In this document: positions 36,165 through 46,990 of the stretch, one piece after another
Layout of the letters: each line of letters opens with the position of its first letter
How positions within the stretch are numbered: position 1 is the first letter of the stretch
Assembly: GCA_947683625.1 (NCBI GenBank)
Contig: CANTUR010000039.1
Location: 6,076,001 to 6,140,000 of the forward strand
DNA: 64,000 nucleotides
From: Mallotus nudiflorus
Lineage: Eukaryota > Streptophyta > Magnoliopsida > Malpighiales > Euphorbiaceae
Direction: 5' to 3'
The notes under the pieces: model-generated
Seen by the model: the letters and a program-made list of their open reading frames with translations, nothing else
What the model was told of the DNA's origin: nothing
Database searches by the model: none
Translations under genes and position numbers: made by a program

Positions 36165-38525
36165 TGTAGACAACGAGGTTTAGTGCGCACCTAAGATTTT
36201 AACAACCGTGACACTATTTGGACTCAAGGCCCTAGGGAACACACTACTATATCACAAAGACATAGTGTGGAGATGAGGAATCCCCACCCAGGGTAATAAC
36301 TAGGAAAAATTGCTTTGGTGGTACTCGATTCTCTAAAAGAAAGCTAGCACCACAACTAGGAAATTTTGGGAATGGAATACTAACTTCTCTTAGTCTTGTG
36401 TTCATTTAGGATTACTTTATGAATTATTACTTCATTATCTAATTGCATACAATTTTATTAAACCCTAATTTGAACATCCATCTAACCCTAAGGCAACTAA
36501 TCATAAAATCACATATAAAAAAGGCATTCATACAAAGTGTAATGTCCTTAAGTCTAAACTAAGTTAATTTTATTTAGAAGTTAGCTAATTCTACATTTTA
36601 TTTACAAGTTAAGTGGGCTAACAAAGGACCTACATTTTTATCAATTTAGTGAACCTAGGTCTATTTGTTTTAACTTATCTAAGGAAATGGGCTTAAGTCT
36701 ATAAAATTTTAAAGGAAAAGTTGAATTAGTGGGCCTATGTCTAACTTGATTTTATTTTAAGTGAAATGTGGGCCTAAGTCTATTTATTTTATAAGTAATG
36801 AAATTAAATGGGCTAAGACAAGTCTAAATAAATTTTAATTAACTAGAAAATGAGCTTAAAGTCTAAGTTAATTTTAAAAGAAATAAAAATACCTTATTGG
36901 GCTGGGCTAAATCTAAATTGATTTTATTAATTAAAATTAGCCTAAATCTAATTAACCTAAAATGCGCCTACATTGGTTTTAATTAATTAATTAACCTAAA
37001 CCATTTTTGAACCTATTTTAAGTGAATTGGACCTAATCGTGGGCCTGGGCCCAAAAGGATCAAATAAACCTAAAAACAAGATCCAAAATAAATAATATAT
37101 CAAAACATACCAAATAAACAATTGAACGTGATTTTCTAAAAAACCCTAAATTAATTTACATATAACCTTAACTTTAATCGACTGCCATAATTGATTTTAA
37201 TTGAATTTTACCAAATTATATCTAAATTACTAATCAATTTTTAGTGCAGAGAATTAGAATTCCACTATTTTCCCACTATTGGGGCTATTACAACCTACTG
37301 TGCAGAGAATTAAAAGGAAATTAATTACAACCCAAAAATAATAGATGAAAAAATAACATAGAGAAATAAAAAAATCCTAAATTCTACAGGGTTTCACAAG
37401 TTTTGATCTATGGCATTTCATGGATTCTTTAAGATTACTATTCAAATACTGCACCATAACCAATCCTCATCCACAGAGCACTAAAGAACATAAGCAAAAA
37501 CAAAGACAAAAGAACAAAATTTAATCAGTAATCAACTCAATAATTAAAACAAAGAGATTGAATTAAAATAAAAGAAGAGGCAAAAAAGTGAAAAGGATGT
37601 TGTGCATATGCAATTAAATTGCCCCTCAGACTGTGATTTTCATTGTTTGGAATTGGCTCTGTAATGTATCTTTCACGATCTCTAGAATAAAAATAGAACG
37701 TAGTTTTATTTGGTTTTATAGGGTTTTAAAATCAAAGTGAGCAATTGAGGTTTTTGGCCTCCTATAAAGAACTAAGTTTTATAGGCTCCTAAAAAGAAAG
37801 AAAAAAAATTCTTTGCTACGTTCAATAAAAATCAATCTCAACCCTTTTTAATAATAATTTTTCTCTCAAAAAAAGAAAGGCCCGCCTGCAAAATTTTCCC
37901 TCGGCTTTTAAAGCCGGGGGGCCAACCTCTTTTGTGCTAATATAGGGTTTGGTTGCACAACATCAGGAAGTTCAACGTCTAGGATTTTGATTATTTGATT
38001 TTTAAAAACACACATAGGATAGGATTCATTTTGAACAAAGTCCAGAGACTTCTTTAAACACACAGAGTGGGACATGTGTGTTAATCACATCCAAAATTAC
38101 CAATCAGACATAAGAAAAAAAAAAGATTAAAATTGCTAAAAAAAGAGAAAAAATTATCGTAATACCGACAACTATTTAGCAAAATGCCGATTGGCATCTA
38201 TTTAATGCCGATCGCCATTAGGCCAAATGTTGATCAAAATTTGGCTAATGTCGATTGGCATTAGGCCAAATGTCGATCGACATTTGGCTGAATGCCAATT
38301 GGCATTTGACATGCTAAATCAAATTTCTACAACAACCTCTAAAAACTTATTTTTTCCAGTTTAAACCCTAAAACTTATAATTCTTGCATTTAAATTTTAA
38401 AACGTTATAATTTAATCCTTTAAATCATAAAATATTAACACTAGAGATCAATTTCTCAATTAATTTCATTATAGGGGCTTTCATTCCATGCATGCACAAT
38501 TGTATCGCAGAATTGGGTGCTTATA
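36165..38525 (-). repeat. Tat-type LTR next to the polypurine tract
   Basis: The minus strand starts TATAAGCACCC (TG changed to TA) and ends GTTGTCTACA. It aligns over its length with 48432-50544; shared landmarks are 'tggtactcgattctctaaaagaaag' split around 36325 and 48590, the 'gggcctaagtcta' series and the end 'aattgggtgctta'. Confidence 0.8.
38184..38305. repeat. Array of 14-bp palindromes spaced 21-22 bp inside the Tat LTR
   Basis: Near-perfect palindromes atgccgattggcat (38184), atgccgatcgccat (38205), atgtcgattggcat (38248), atgtcgatcgacat (38270) and atgccaattggcat (38292), with a degenerate sixth (atgttgatcaaaat, 38227) filling the gap. Centres are 21, 22, 21, 22 and 22 bases apart, about two helical turns. 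Spacers alternate between ttaggcca-like and tttggct-like words. A shorter set is in the related LTR (about 50313-50352) and a degenerate set at 40051-40145. Confidence 0.8.
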
Positions 38526-38538
38526 GTTACCCCCCTTT
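38526..38538 (-). other. Polypurine tract of the Tat-type element
   Basis: The minus strand reads AAAGGGGGGTAAC immediately before the LTR start TATAAGC. This fixes the orientation of the left LTR as a 3' LTR. Confidence 0.75.
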
Positions 38539-38688
38539 GTTGCTGTTTGCTTGACAAATTATGGAAAAGCAATAGAAGCACCCAATTTTGAAAGAAAGAA
38601 TTAAGATACTTAATTGTATCCTAACTGACAAATCTATAATTAAATTTCTTATGAAATTTTAAGCAGGATGTTATGTTTTATGCTTCAC

Positions 38689-39106
38689 CATATTTCTTGT
38701 GGAATGTTTAATGAAACATATACAATGAATCTTGCTATATTCCCTATGAGACGTTTAGCGTTTATGAGTTTCGTTATATTCCCTGTGGGATGTTTAACAA
38801 AATATGCAATGGTTTTCGCTATATTCCCTATAAGATGTTTAACGATTATAATTTTGTTATATTCCCTATGGGACATTTAACGATATATGCAATGACTCTC
38901 ACCATATTCCCTGTGGGATGTTTAGCGATTATGAATTTCGTTATATTCCTTATGGGACATTTAACGAAATATGCAATAGTTTTTACTATATTCCCTGTGG
39001 GACGTTTAGCAATTATGAATTTTGTTATATTCCCTATGGGACATTTAACAAAATATGCAATGACTTTCACTATATTCCTTATGGGAAGTTTAGTGATTAT
39101 GATTTA
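38689..39106. repeat. 84-bp dimeric minisatellite (39 + 45 bp subunits), about five copies
   Basis: Alternating subunits both begin tatattccctrtgggayrtt; one continues tagcgattatgaatttcgt and the other taacgaaatatgcaatg plus a short tail. Ten subunits in a row are diverged by a few substitutions each. It lies about 150 bases from the polypurine tract, in the 3' untranslated part of the Tat-type element. Because 84 is a multiple of three and the unit lacks stops in several frames, long open frames appear on both strands; these are artefacts. Confidence 0.9.
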
Positions 39107-40050
39107 GAAAAAATGTGCTATAGTTCCTGTGGAACATCTAGTAGCAACACCATAACTATTGTGTAGTGTCTGGTGAGTTGAAAGATTTGAAATACTAATG
39201 CTGTGATTGCTATGCAGCACATAACATATTTGATTTAAAAATCATGGTATGACTACTGTGAAACGCATAAAAAAATAACTTGAAATTCTTGTTACTGCTT
39301 TTGTGTAGCATATAACAAAAATGAATTTTAAGATTCTTGATCTAAATGATACAAGTAAAATGCAAAATTTGAATTTTGTATTTATATTTTGTATTCAGTA
39401 CTTGATTGAGAATTCATAATAAATATAGAAAAATGTATGCAATTAATGATTAATGATGTGGATTTTGATAAATTAATTAGGAACTAGTTCTTAATTAGAA
39501 TGTAATTGTAGACTAGATTGCAAAGAAATAACTTGAATTTAAATGCAAGCATATCCAAGGGACTAAAATGGTCATTTTCCATTTTATTTATTACTTTCCT
39601 TTTGCATATCTTATTCATTCCTCATTCTTTCTTCATTTTCTTTCGTTTTCATTTCCTTTCTTTGAATTGATTTTCATTTCTTGATTTCTTAATCATCTGA
39701 TGTCCGATCTACAATCTGTTAGATCCTATGGTTGACTTGCAACACATAGTACATAGGAGAGCAAACATTCCAGTAGACCTAGCCATTCAACCCCTCCATT
39801 TTCCTCAGAACACCCTCAGACTTTAAGAAGGCTCTTTCATTCTTCCTTTTACTCTAAGAAGACTTTAAGTTAGTTGTCAGAACAAATTTCAGAATGCAAA
39901 CTAGTATGCACATTATTCAAACTAGATTAGAAGTTGATAAAAAAATTGCATGAAAACTCCTGTCACATAGGATTTGGCCCTAGGTATACTGTATAACTGA
40001 TTAAACACATGAAAAATAGTGTTAGAAGGCCAAAATTTGGTCTACATGTA
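39107..40050. other. Non-coding spacer of the Tat-type element
   Basis: Begins with weak decayed copies of the neighbouring repeat motif (tatagttcctgtggaac, 39119-39135), then AT-rich DNA without a recognisable gene. It may hold the promoter of the plus-strand gene remnant that follows. Confidence 0.4.
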
Positions 40051-40145
40051 AAGCCCGATCGATATTTGCTCAAATGCCAATCGAGTTTGGCTAATGTCAA
40101 TCAACATTAGGTTAAAGTTGGTCAAAATTTGGCCCATGTCTATTG
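40051..40145. repeat. Degenerate second palindrome array (21-22 bp period)
   Basis: Contains cgatcgatatt, atgccaatcgagttt, atgtcaatcaacatt, gttggtcaaaattt and atgtctattggc at the same 21-22-base spacing and with the same ttaggtt/tttggct spacers as the LTR array at 38184-38305. Confidence 0.6.
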
Positions 40146-40349
40146 GCTTTCTAATTTTTTAATTTTTTTCAAATTTTTAATTAATTAATATGTCAATTAA
40201 TTAATTAATCCAAATTTATTTATCTATTTATTCTATTTTCTAAATCCTTGAATTTCATCCAGAGAGCAATGAAATTCATAGGCAGCTTTCACATAGCACG
40301 AGAATTATTTCACGAGTTATCAGACAATGTGATACAGTTGATATGGGCC

Positions 40350-42432
40350 TCTAGGTTCAGACGATTCATTATTGTGTTTCCATCAGCTTGAGGCAAGTTT
40401 GATATTTACTCTTTGTTTGCTTTGATTGAGCGATGGATGGATACTACCCACACTTTCCACACCGTGTAGGTGAGCTAACAGTTTCTCTTATGATTTTTTC
40501 TGCCATTACTGGGATTGCCTTTAAGGGTAGTCCTGTTCCTTTCGATATTAGCTATTGTAGTCTGCCTGAAGATGCACAAAGTCAATATTTGTATGACTTG
40601 ATAGGGTTCGTTTTGATATGTAAGAACCGAAAGAATGTTATTCTGTCATCTCTAGTCAGAGGATTTAAACGTCTTTCTACTACTACCCCTTGTCAAATTG
40701 CTCAGAAGGCGAGGTGTCTTCTCCTAATTCTGTTAGGCATGACCCTTTTCTGCGAGACTAGTCATGAGGTCAGCATTGCTTTACTTGGCCCTCTTTGTGA
40801 CTTAGGTTGAGTTGCTACCCTTGACTGGGGATTTTTTGCATTATCCTATCTTTACTATAGACTAGATATTATCTGTAGAGGTGCTGTCACGATGTGTGGT
40901 GTTTGGCATGCCTTGCATGTATGTCTTCTTTTCATTACTTGTCACTATCCTTGCTTTCTATATGACTTGCTGATTTATTTTTCTTTTTCTTTCAGATATG
41001 GAGTATAGAGATTAGGTTGATTAAGGGTTTTGATGCTATCTGTTCTAATAAGAGTCTCCCTTTGATGCAAAGATAGGGCTCCTCCCATTTAGCTATTGCC
41101 AGGAACACTCTTCAGACCTATCGTGATCAGTTGAATACTATCGAGTGGTACTTGGTAAGCAAGAAAATTCATTAGTGTTTCATTATTTAAAAAATAAAAT
41201 TTAATTAACATGATTTTTCTAATTAATTCTGATTGGTTGGCAGGAGCTGATAATGTCCAAAGATATGAGTTCATGGTTGGTGCAGTACAACTTAAGTTTA
41301 TAAGGATTTTGCTTCCTGGCTATAGTTGTCAGATGTGGCATTTGGGAGAGTGAGTTTATCACTAGTCTTGTGGACCTTCTCAATGTTGCATTCCTTCTGA
41401 TATCCTTCCTTTAATGTTGCATAGCTCACATATGAGAGGTTCAGAGCTGACAAAGGCACTTAAGGGATATGATGCTTTGACCTTCCTCGAGCAATCATGA
41501 CATTACCAGCAGTTCATCCATGAGCATCCTTCGTCGAGCAATCATGACATTACCAGCAGTTCATCCATGAGCATCCTTCGTCTAGCAATCATGACATTAC
41601 CAGCAGTTCATCCATGAGCATCTCCTGGAGCAGATTCCTATTGACCGTGCTGAGGTAATTTCTGATCCTTTCTTTTATTCCTTTTAGAATTCATGCTTCA
41701 TTCATTCTTTATTCTTAGCTCGAGGAGATTGGCTCTCTTATTAATGAGGTGATGGAGGAGGAGACTAAGAATGCTAAGGGGACTGAGACTATTCTTGAGT
41801 TTGAGACTGTTCTTGTTACTAATATTGCTCTTGATTCTGAGGGTCTTAGGTCTAGACCTAGCCATGCATATTCTACTCAGTATATTGGCACTAGTCATGA
41901 TGGGGCCTTTGCTGGTGTTACTCTTGGTGATGTTTCTCTCCTAGATAGGTCCATGTTCTACTGGGCTCCTACTGTTCAGACTCCAACTGAGTAGCAAATG
42001 TATTTCAGCGATGCTCAGCTTCCTAGCTTTCCCCGATGGATACTTCTCATGTTAGTCCATTTGACTTATTTCCTGCATCAATCTGTACACTTGATACTGA
42101 TATTAGTAAAATTTTACACAGGCAGAGTACCTATATAGACTTTCCTCATCTCAGAGATTATTCATTATGCAGGTCATAAACAGTTGGCGAGTAAGTATAT
42201 ACACTGAGAAAATGCAAAATGTATGCATGTAATGATATTTTCCTAATCATGAAAAAGTTATGCTGGTGATCTAGAGCGCGAGATTGAGAGGTTTCGACAA
42301 CAGCTAGCTAGTTTGAGCTTTGATCCATATGGTATTGGGCCTTCTCATGTTAGACCTCCAGATACCTATCATCGTGATAATCTTAGCAGAGGATGGAGCC
42401 CATGGCCTAATTCTAGAGCTCGGGATGACTGA
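40350..42432 (+). pseudogene. Plant mobile domain (PMD)-like gene remnant, antisense to pol
   Basis: Translates as a decayed PMD-type protein. ALIERWMDTTHTFH (from about 40407) matches the family's 'LVERWRPETHTFH' signature. After a frameshift, RVGELTVSLMIFSAITGIA and GSPVPF match 'GEMTITLEDVAxLTGLPxxGxPV'. The open frame then runs to 40808 and further exon-like pieces follow (RNTLQTYRDQL near 41105, with GT at about 41156 and AG at 41243-41244). The C-terminal part has a possible coiled coil (GDLEREIERFRQQLASL, about 42265-42315) and ends at TGA 42430. PMD proteins (MAIN/MAIL group) are host silencing-related genes and are also carried by transposable elements. Here the gene lies on the strand opposite to integrase, between pol and the 3' LTR. 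Stops and a frameshift show that it is dead. Confidence 0.6.
41489..41620 (+). repeat. 47-bp tandem triplication inside the PMD-like remnant
   Basis: Three copies of a 47-base unit starting gagcaatcatgacattacca, the first two identical and the third partial with one or two changes. Since 47 is not a multiple of three, each extra copy shifts the frame. Confidence 0.9.
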
Positions 42433-42736
42433 TTCAAATTATATGTATTTCTAACTTTTGTTGCATTATCCATGTTGTACTTTGCTTTGTTCTTGTGTGC
42501 TTTAATGACCTAAATGGATTTCAAATTTTTCCTTTTCCTAAATTAAACTTGGATAAACAGATGCCCCTAGTTTATTTTTGTTAGCATTATCTTTATCTAG
42601 TTATCCATTTATCTTTATCTAATTTCTATTATCTTTATCAATTATCTAATTATCCACTATCTTTATTATCTATTATCCTCATTTAAGTTTATTAGGAAAG
42701 GAAAATATGAATTATACTCAACCTTAAACTCTTTCC

Positions 42737-42746
42737 TATATAAATA
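42737..42746 (+). promoter_or_regulatory. TATA box candidate of the second antisense gene remnant
   Basis: tatataaata, 50 bases before ATG 42796 with a pyrimidine-rich leader between (ttctttttccttttctctcttt). The arrangement is that of an ordinary plant core promoter and suggests that this antisense unit had its own transcription start. Confidence 0.5.
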
Positions 42747-42795
42747 ACCAAAGAGATCTTGTTTCATTATTCTTTTTCCTTTTCTCTCTTTCAGC

Positions 42796-43426
42796 ATGAC
42801 TCATGCCTCTCTCCATCTGATGAAATGGTTTCTCAAGAACCTTAATGGTGATGACTGGAATAAGCTTCTACCCTTTCATGTCAAGCCTTTGAAATCTCTC
42901 TAACACTTGAAGATAAATGACAACTTTCTACATGTTGCCGCCTCTTTTTAGTGTTTTGTAGATCATGTTTTTAGGTTCAACAGTCAGGAACTATGTCCCA
43001 TAATTGAAGAATTTGCTGCTATTTGGGATAGCCATTCGATTCTACTATAATTATTGCTATGCCTAACTTAGGTATGCAATTTCTAGATAAACTTGTAGCT
43101 TTCTTTGATATGCCCCTAGATGATAATCACCTTCTTGCCTATAACCTTGGAACTATCAACCTATCTTCCTTAATTACGACATGTGAGACTAAAGAACAAT
43201 GCTGCTTGGACCAGAATAGTTGCTTTATGTCTTTATGCTTAATTCCTCTTGGTCTCTTCCTATGGAGATGCTGATACTAGTATTGTGAGTATTCTAGAGC
43301 AAGTGGAAGCTAGATTTGACCCTATGCCAATTATTCTTGCTAATACTATCATTGGGTTAGATAACTTCGAGACCCCCATCACCATCTTTCAGGCAGCTTA
43401 ATTCTCCTTCAGGTATATAACTAAGG

Positions 43427-43469
<43 letters not shown>

Positions 43470-44114
43470 TTATTATTATTATTATTATTGTTTTTATTTT
43501 TAGCCTTAACTTTTGTCTAAGTCGCCCTTTTCGGGTTTTTAACTTAGTAGTCTTTCCTTAATTTTTGCCGAAGCCACCTTTTCAGGTTTTCAACTTAGCG
43601 GGCTTTTAATTATTTTGTCTTTTAATTTTTTCAGATTTGGATGTAGGAGAAGTTAAGCTTACTTGTTGCTCCTGCCAATCCTTTATCTTATCAACATGAC
43701 TAGTTGCAGCCTTACCCATTAAAGATGAAAGAAAAGCACACTATAGACTAGTGGGTTGATTGGCTAAAGGGGATCACATATTTTGAGATCATATGGGTCT
43801 GCCTTTGGTGGAGACTGAAGTTTATGACCATTGAGCTATATAATCAATGTGTTCCTATTCTAGGACTGTGTTTCTCTTCCTTCTTCACTCCTCTATGCCT
43901 TTGTTGCTATATAATCATTATCACTGTCTCGACTGATTTTGAAGGTTTTCCCTTGAGACAAGATTTTTTGGATAAGATCAGGAACTTATGGCCTCATAAG
44001 TCTTTTGAAAGGAACATACTTTTGGATGTTGATAAGACCACTGATGACAATTACAAGACTTGGGTTGTGATTCAAGCCACTGAGCCCTTAAGATTTGACT
44101 CAAGCTTTACATGA
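42796..44114 (+). pseudogene. DUF7745-like gene remnant, antisense to pol
   Basis: From ATG 42796 the reading MTHASLHLMKWFLKNLNG leads, across stops, to FRFNSQELCPIIEEFAAIW (about 42970-43030), which resembles the 'F.F....L.PTIEEY..L' signature of the DUF7745/PMD-related proteins common in plant retroelements. Further pieces follow: GDADTSIVSILEQVEARFDPMPIILANTI (residues read in parts, about 43270-43350) and a C-terminal frame ending at TGA 44112 with FPLRQDFLDKIRNLWPHKS and NYKTWVVIQATEP. An (ATT)n repeat sits in a likely intron. The plus-strand orientation is opposite to integrase. The family call is tentative; the decay is clear. Confidence 0.45.
43429..43489 (+). repeat. (ATT)n microsatellite
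   Basis: About 20 ATT units with one interruption, in a probable intron of the preceding gene remnant. Confidence 0.9.
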
Positions 44115-44589
44115 AGAGTCATAAAAGAAGAAACAAAGGCATAGTTGAAAAAGGTCATTAAGTTAATTAGACTTTCATGTTATGTTTTCCCTTTTAGCAC
44201 TTATATATTATAAATAAGATAGCACATATGATGTCAGACAAAACTTCTATTTCAATAAGATTCATTAATTAGGGCCAAAATGAGTACATTTGCTGCATCA
44301 TATGATATAACTCATATTATCAGCTAGTCCTTTCGGATTTTCTAACTAAATATTTTTTGCTCACATTTTATTTCCTTAATTTTTGCCTGACTAGCCCATT
44401 GTGGGTTTTCTAATCAATGGGATTACTTTTTTTTTTATTTATACCCTAATTTTTTCCTATCAACCCTTTATAGTTTTTTTGGATAATGGGAATGTCCTAT
44501 CTTTTGCCTGACTACCCTTTATGGGTTTTCTAGTCAGCGAACTTTATTTTCTTTATAATACTTTTATTCATTTTTTACAGATAGTATTT

Positions 44590-45700
44590 CTTGGGGCGGT
44601 CCAGATTAACAGGCTTCATGAACTCATTCCCTTCAAGATCTAATATCTTAGCAGCTCCTTTAGGTAGAAATGATTTGACTAAATACAATCCTTCCTAATT
44701 TTGTCTAAATTTTCTTATCGAATCAAACACCACAGCCTTAGACTACTTTAACACCATGTCACCAGCTTTGATCTTTCCAAGCTTAACCTTCTTATTGAAT
44801 GATCTCGCTATCCTTTTTTGACATATCTGAGTGTGGAATAAAGCATCCATCCTTTTCTCGTGCAAAGATACAAGGTGATCATATCTCTTTTGTGCCCATT
44901 CACTCTCAGATGTTTTAGCATCCATGACCACTCTTAAGGACTTGATTTCATTTTCTATAGGCAAAGTTGCTTCACAGTCGTACACTAATGAGAACGGTGT
45001 TTGGCCTATGGTAGCTCTAGTTGTAGTCTTGTACCCCTACAAGGTGAAAGGAAGAAATTAAAACCAATCCTTGTAAGTCTTAACCATTTTAGAGAGGATC
45101 TTCTTGACATTTTTATTAGCTGCTTCCATTTATCTGTTAGCTTGAGGATAATAGGGTGAAGATTTATGGTGCTCAATCCTACACTTCTGTAATAACTCTA
45201 CTATTTTTGCTTGAAATTGAACCCCATTATCTTTCATAAAATGATGCGAAACCCCATATCTGTAAATAAGGTTCTTCTTAATGAATTGTGCCATTTATTT
45301 TGCTTTTAAAGCACTGAAGGATTCCACTTCTACCCATCTCAAAAAGTAATCAATTGCCACCACTAGTACTTATGCCCTTTTGATAATGTCAGCCTTATTT
45401 CTCATACAATATCAATCCTTTATACAGTAAAGGGCTAGGGAGATGATAAACTATTTAGCATTGTAGGAGGAAGGTGGCTAAGATTCCCATAAATTTGGCA
45501 TTGATGGCATTGTCTTACTACTCTAATGCAGTCCTTTTCCATATTCATCCAGTAGTACCCTTGTCTAATTATCTTCTTTGCCATGATTATCCCATTCATG
45601 TGAGAATCACAAGCTCTTGCATGGATTTCTTTCATCACCTCTTTAGCTTCATCTTTCCTCAGACATCTGAGCTACATTCCATTTGATATTCTTTTGTATA
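44590..45700 (-). pseudogene. Integrase of the Tat-type element, broken
   Basis: The minus strand 45638-45435 gives the zinc-binding H-H-C-C part (MMKEIHARACDSHMNG, then a CIRVVRQCHQCQIYG segment). A core with stops follows, and 44985-44743 gives the C-terminal part (EIKSLRVVMDAKTSESEW and QKRIARSFNKKVKLGKI...GDMVLK). The last recognisable pol residues run to about 44600. Residues and spacing are those of Tat/Ogre integrases. Integrase would insert the DNA copy into the host chromosome; the core is too decayed to show the complete DDE triad. RT, RNase H, protease and gag are not found upstream. Confidence 0.8.
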
Positions 45701-45844
45701 ATACTCCATCATAACTTGCATAATTTTGTACAAGAATACGAAGAGCATATCTCTCCTTTAAGGTCGCTTCATCTAGATACTTTCCTTCTTTAATGAACCC
45801 TTAAACGTCATAAAACCAAGGCTTTTCTTTAGGCCCTATTTCAT

Positions 45845-45934
45845 GATGAGGTCATTTAGTCTCTTTCCTAAGTGGTTTTCTCTTACTTCTAACCTTATTA
45901 CTTGATGAGGTCATTTAGTCTCTTTCCTAAGTGG
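45845..45934 (-). repeat. 59-bp tandem duplication in the pol remnant
   Basis: The 31-base word starting gatgaggtcatttagtctct (45845-45875) recurs at 45904-45934. It marks the upstream limit of recognisable pol. Confidence 0.85.
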
Positions 45935-45959
45935 CTTTCAAACCTGTAGTCATTAGAGG

Positions 45960-46970
45960 ACTATGGTTCTGCTCTCAAAACTAGGCTATTTCAATTTATA
46001 TTGATTAGAACTAAAGGGTAAACTGAGGAATGATACTCAAATGTTCTTGAGTTAATCATGTGATGTCAATATGAGGGTTAATTATTAGGCTTCAAATGAT
46101 GTCTAGAGCCTATATGCATAGGGCCAAGGTCAATCAAAAGGAGCCTAAGTTCTTGCCCCTATATCGATATTTAATATGTTTACTAGGAGTCATAAAAGCA
46201 TCATTTGATAGTTTACAATTTGATTTTATCAACATAAAGGTCCACAATCTAGTTGAATTCCTACTATGTTCATTTGATATGATAGGAATAGATGGATAAT
46301 GTCTTATAGGTTTTGTCATTGAGGGATGTCATTATTGGTTAGTTTGCATAGACTATTCAAGCTAAGGTACATGATTCTTATTATTCCTCATGCTTTGGGC
46401 TCACATGAAGTAAACAAGAATCATGTAGATATGAGCATAAACATTCTATAAAAACTAACATCATAAGGTCATTAAGTGATAGACACTAGAAGAGTCATGT
46501 CATTTATGAATATCAGGTCAAACAGACATCATTAGGATAAGGATAGCATGCATAACTTAGTGGAATCCTAGTGGATGTTACTACTAGCTTATCTATATGA
46601 GCTGAGTCAAGGTGAAAGGGTAAGGGTTCCTTTAGAGAGAATGCCCCTATATGACTAGGGTTACAAACTCCAGTTGGTGAGTCTAGCATTCTTTTGATAA
46701 CTCGGTCACCCCCCCTTTAGGACTTATGTTACAGACTTTGGTTAGATGAGCCCGACGAATGCACAAGTAAAGGCTAAAGGTGATAATACCTATCTTCATC
46801 GCCCCATAACTCGAGTGGAATCATGGTGGCAATGTCATTCAATATTATTAAGGTTTTATGGGCTAGTGGTGCACATGTGATGTGTGGTGCAAATACAGTA
46901 GTGAGGGGCTTTATACGATTGTTGCATAATGAGAAGTAGTCATTTTTTAGTTAATCTCTCTTACTTAGAA
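45960..46970 (-). other. Leader region between the primer site and the pol remnant of the Tat-type element
   Basis: About 1 kb with no recognisable gag, protease or RT on the minus strand. Most likely the 5' untranslated leader, joined to integrase by a large deletion. Confidence 0.45.
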
Positions 46971-46990
46971 GTCCCCAATGGAATTGCCAC
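46971..46990 (-). other. Tat-type primer binding site
   Basis: The minus strand reads GTGGCAATTCCATTGGGGA directly after the LTR end GGGTTGCTTACA. It matches the conserved Tat/Ogre pattern TGGCGACTCCGCTGGGGA with C-to-T/G-to-A type differences. Confidence 0.75.

Noticed and set aside
38668..39166. Several overlapping 60-105-codon open frames on both strands
   Set aside because: They are produced by the 84-bp minisatellite: the period is a multiple of three and the unit has few stops. Not genes.
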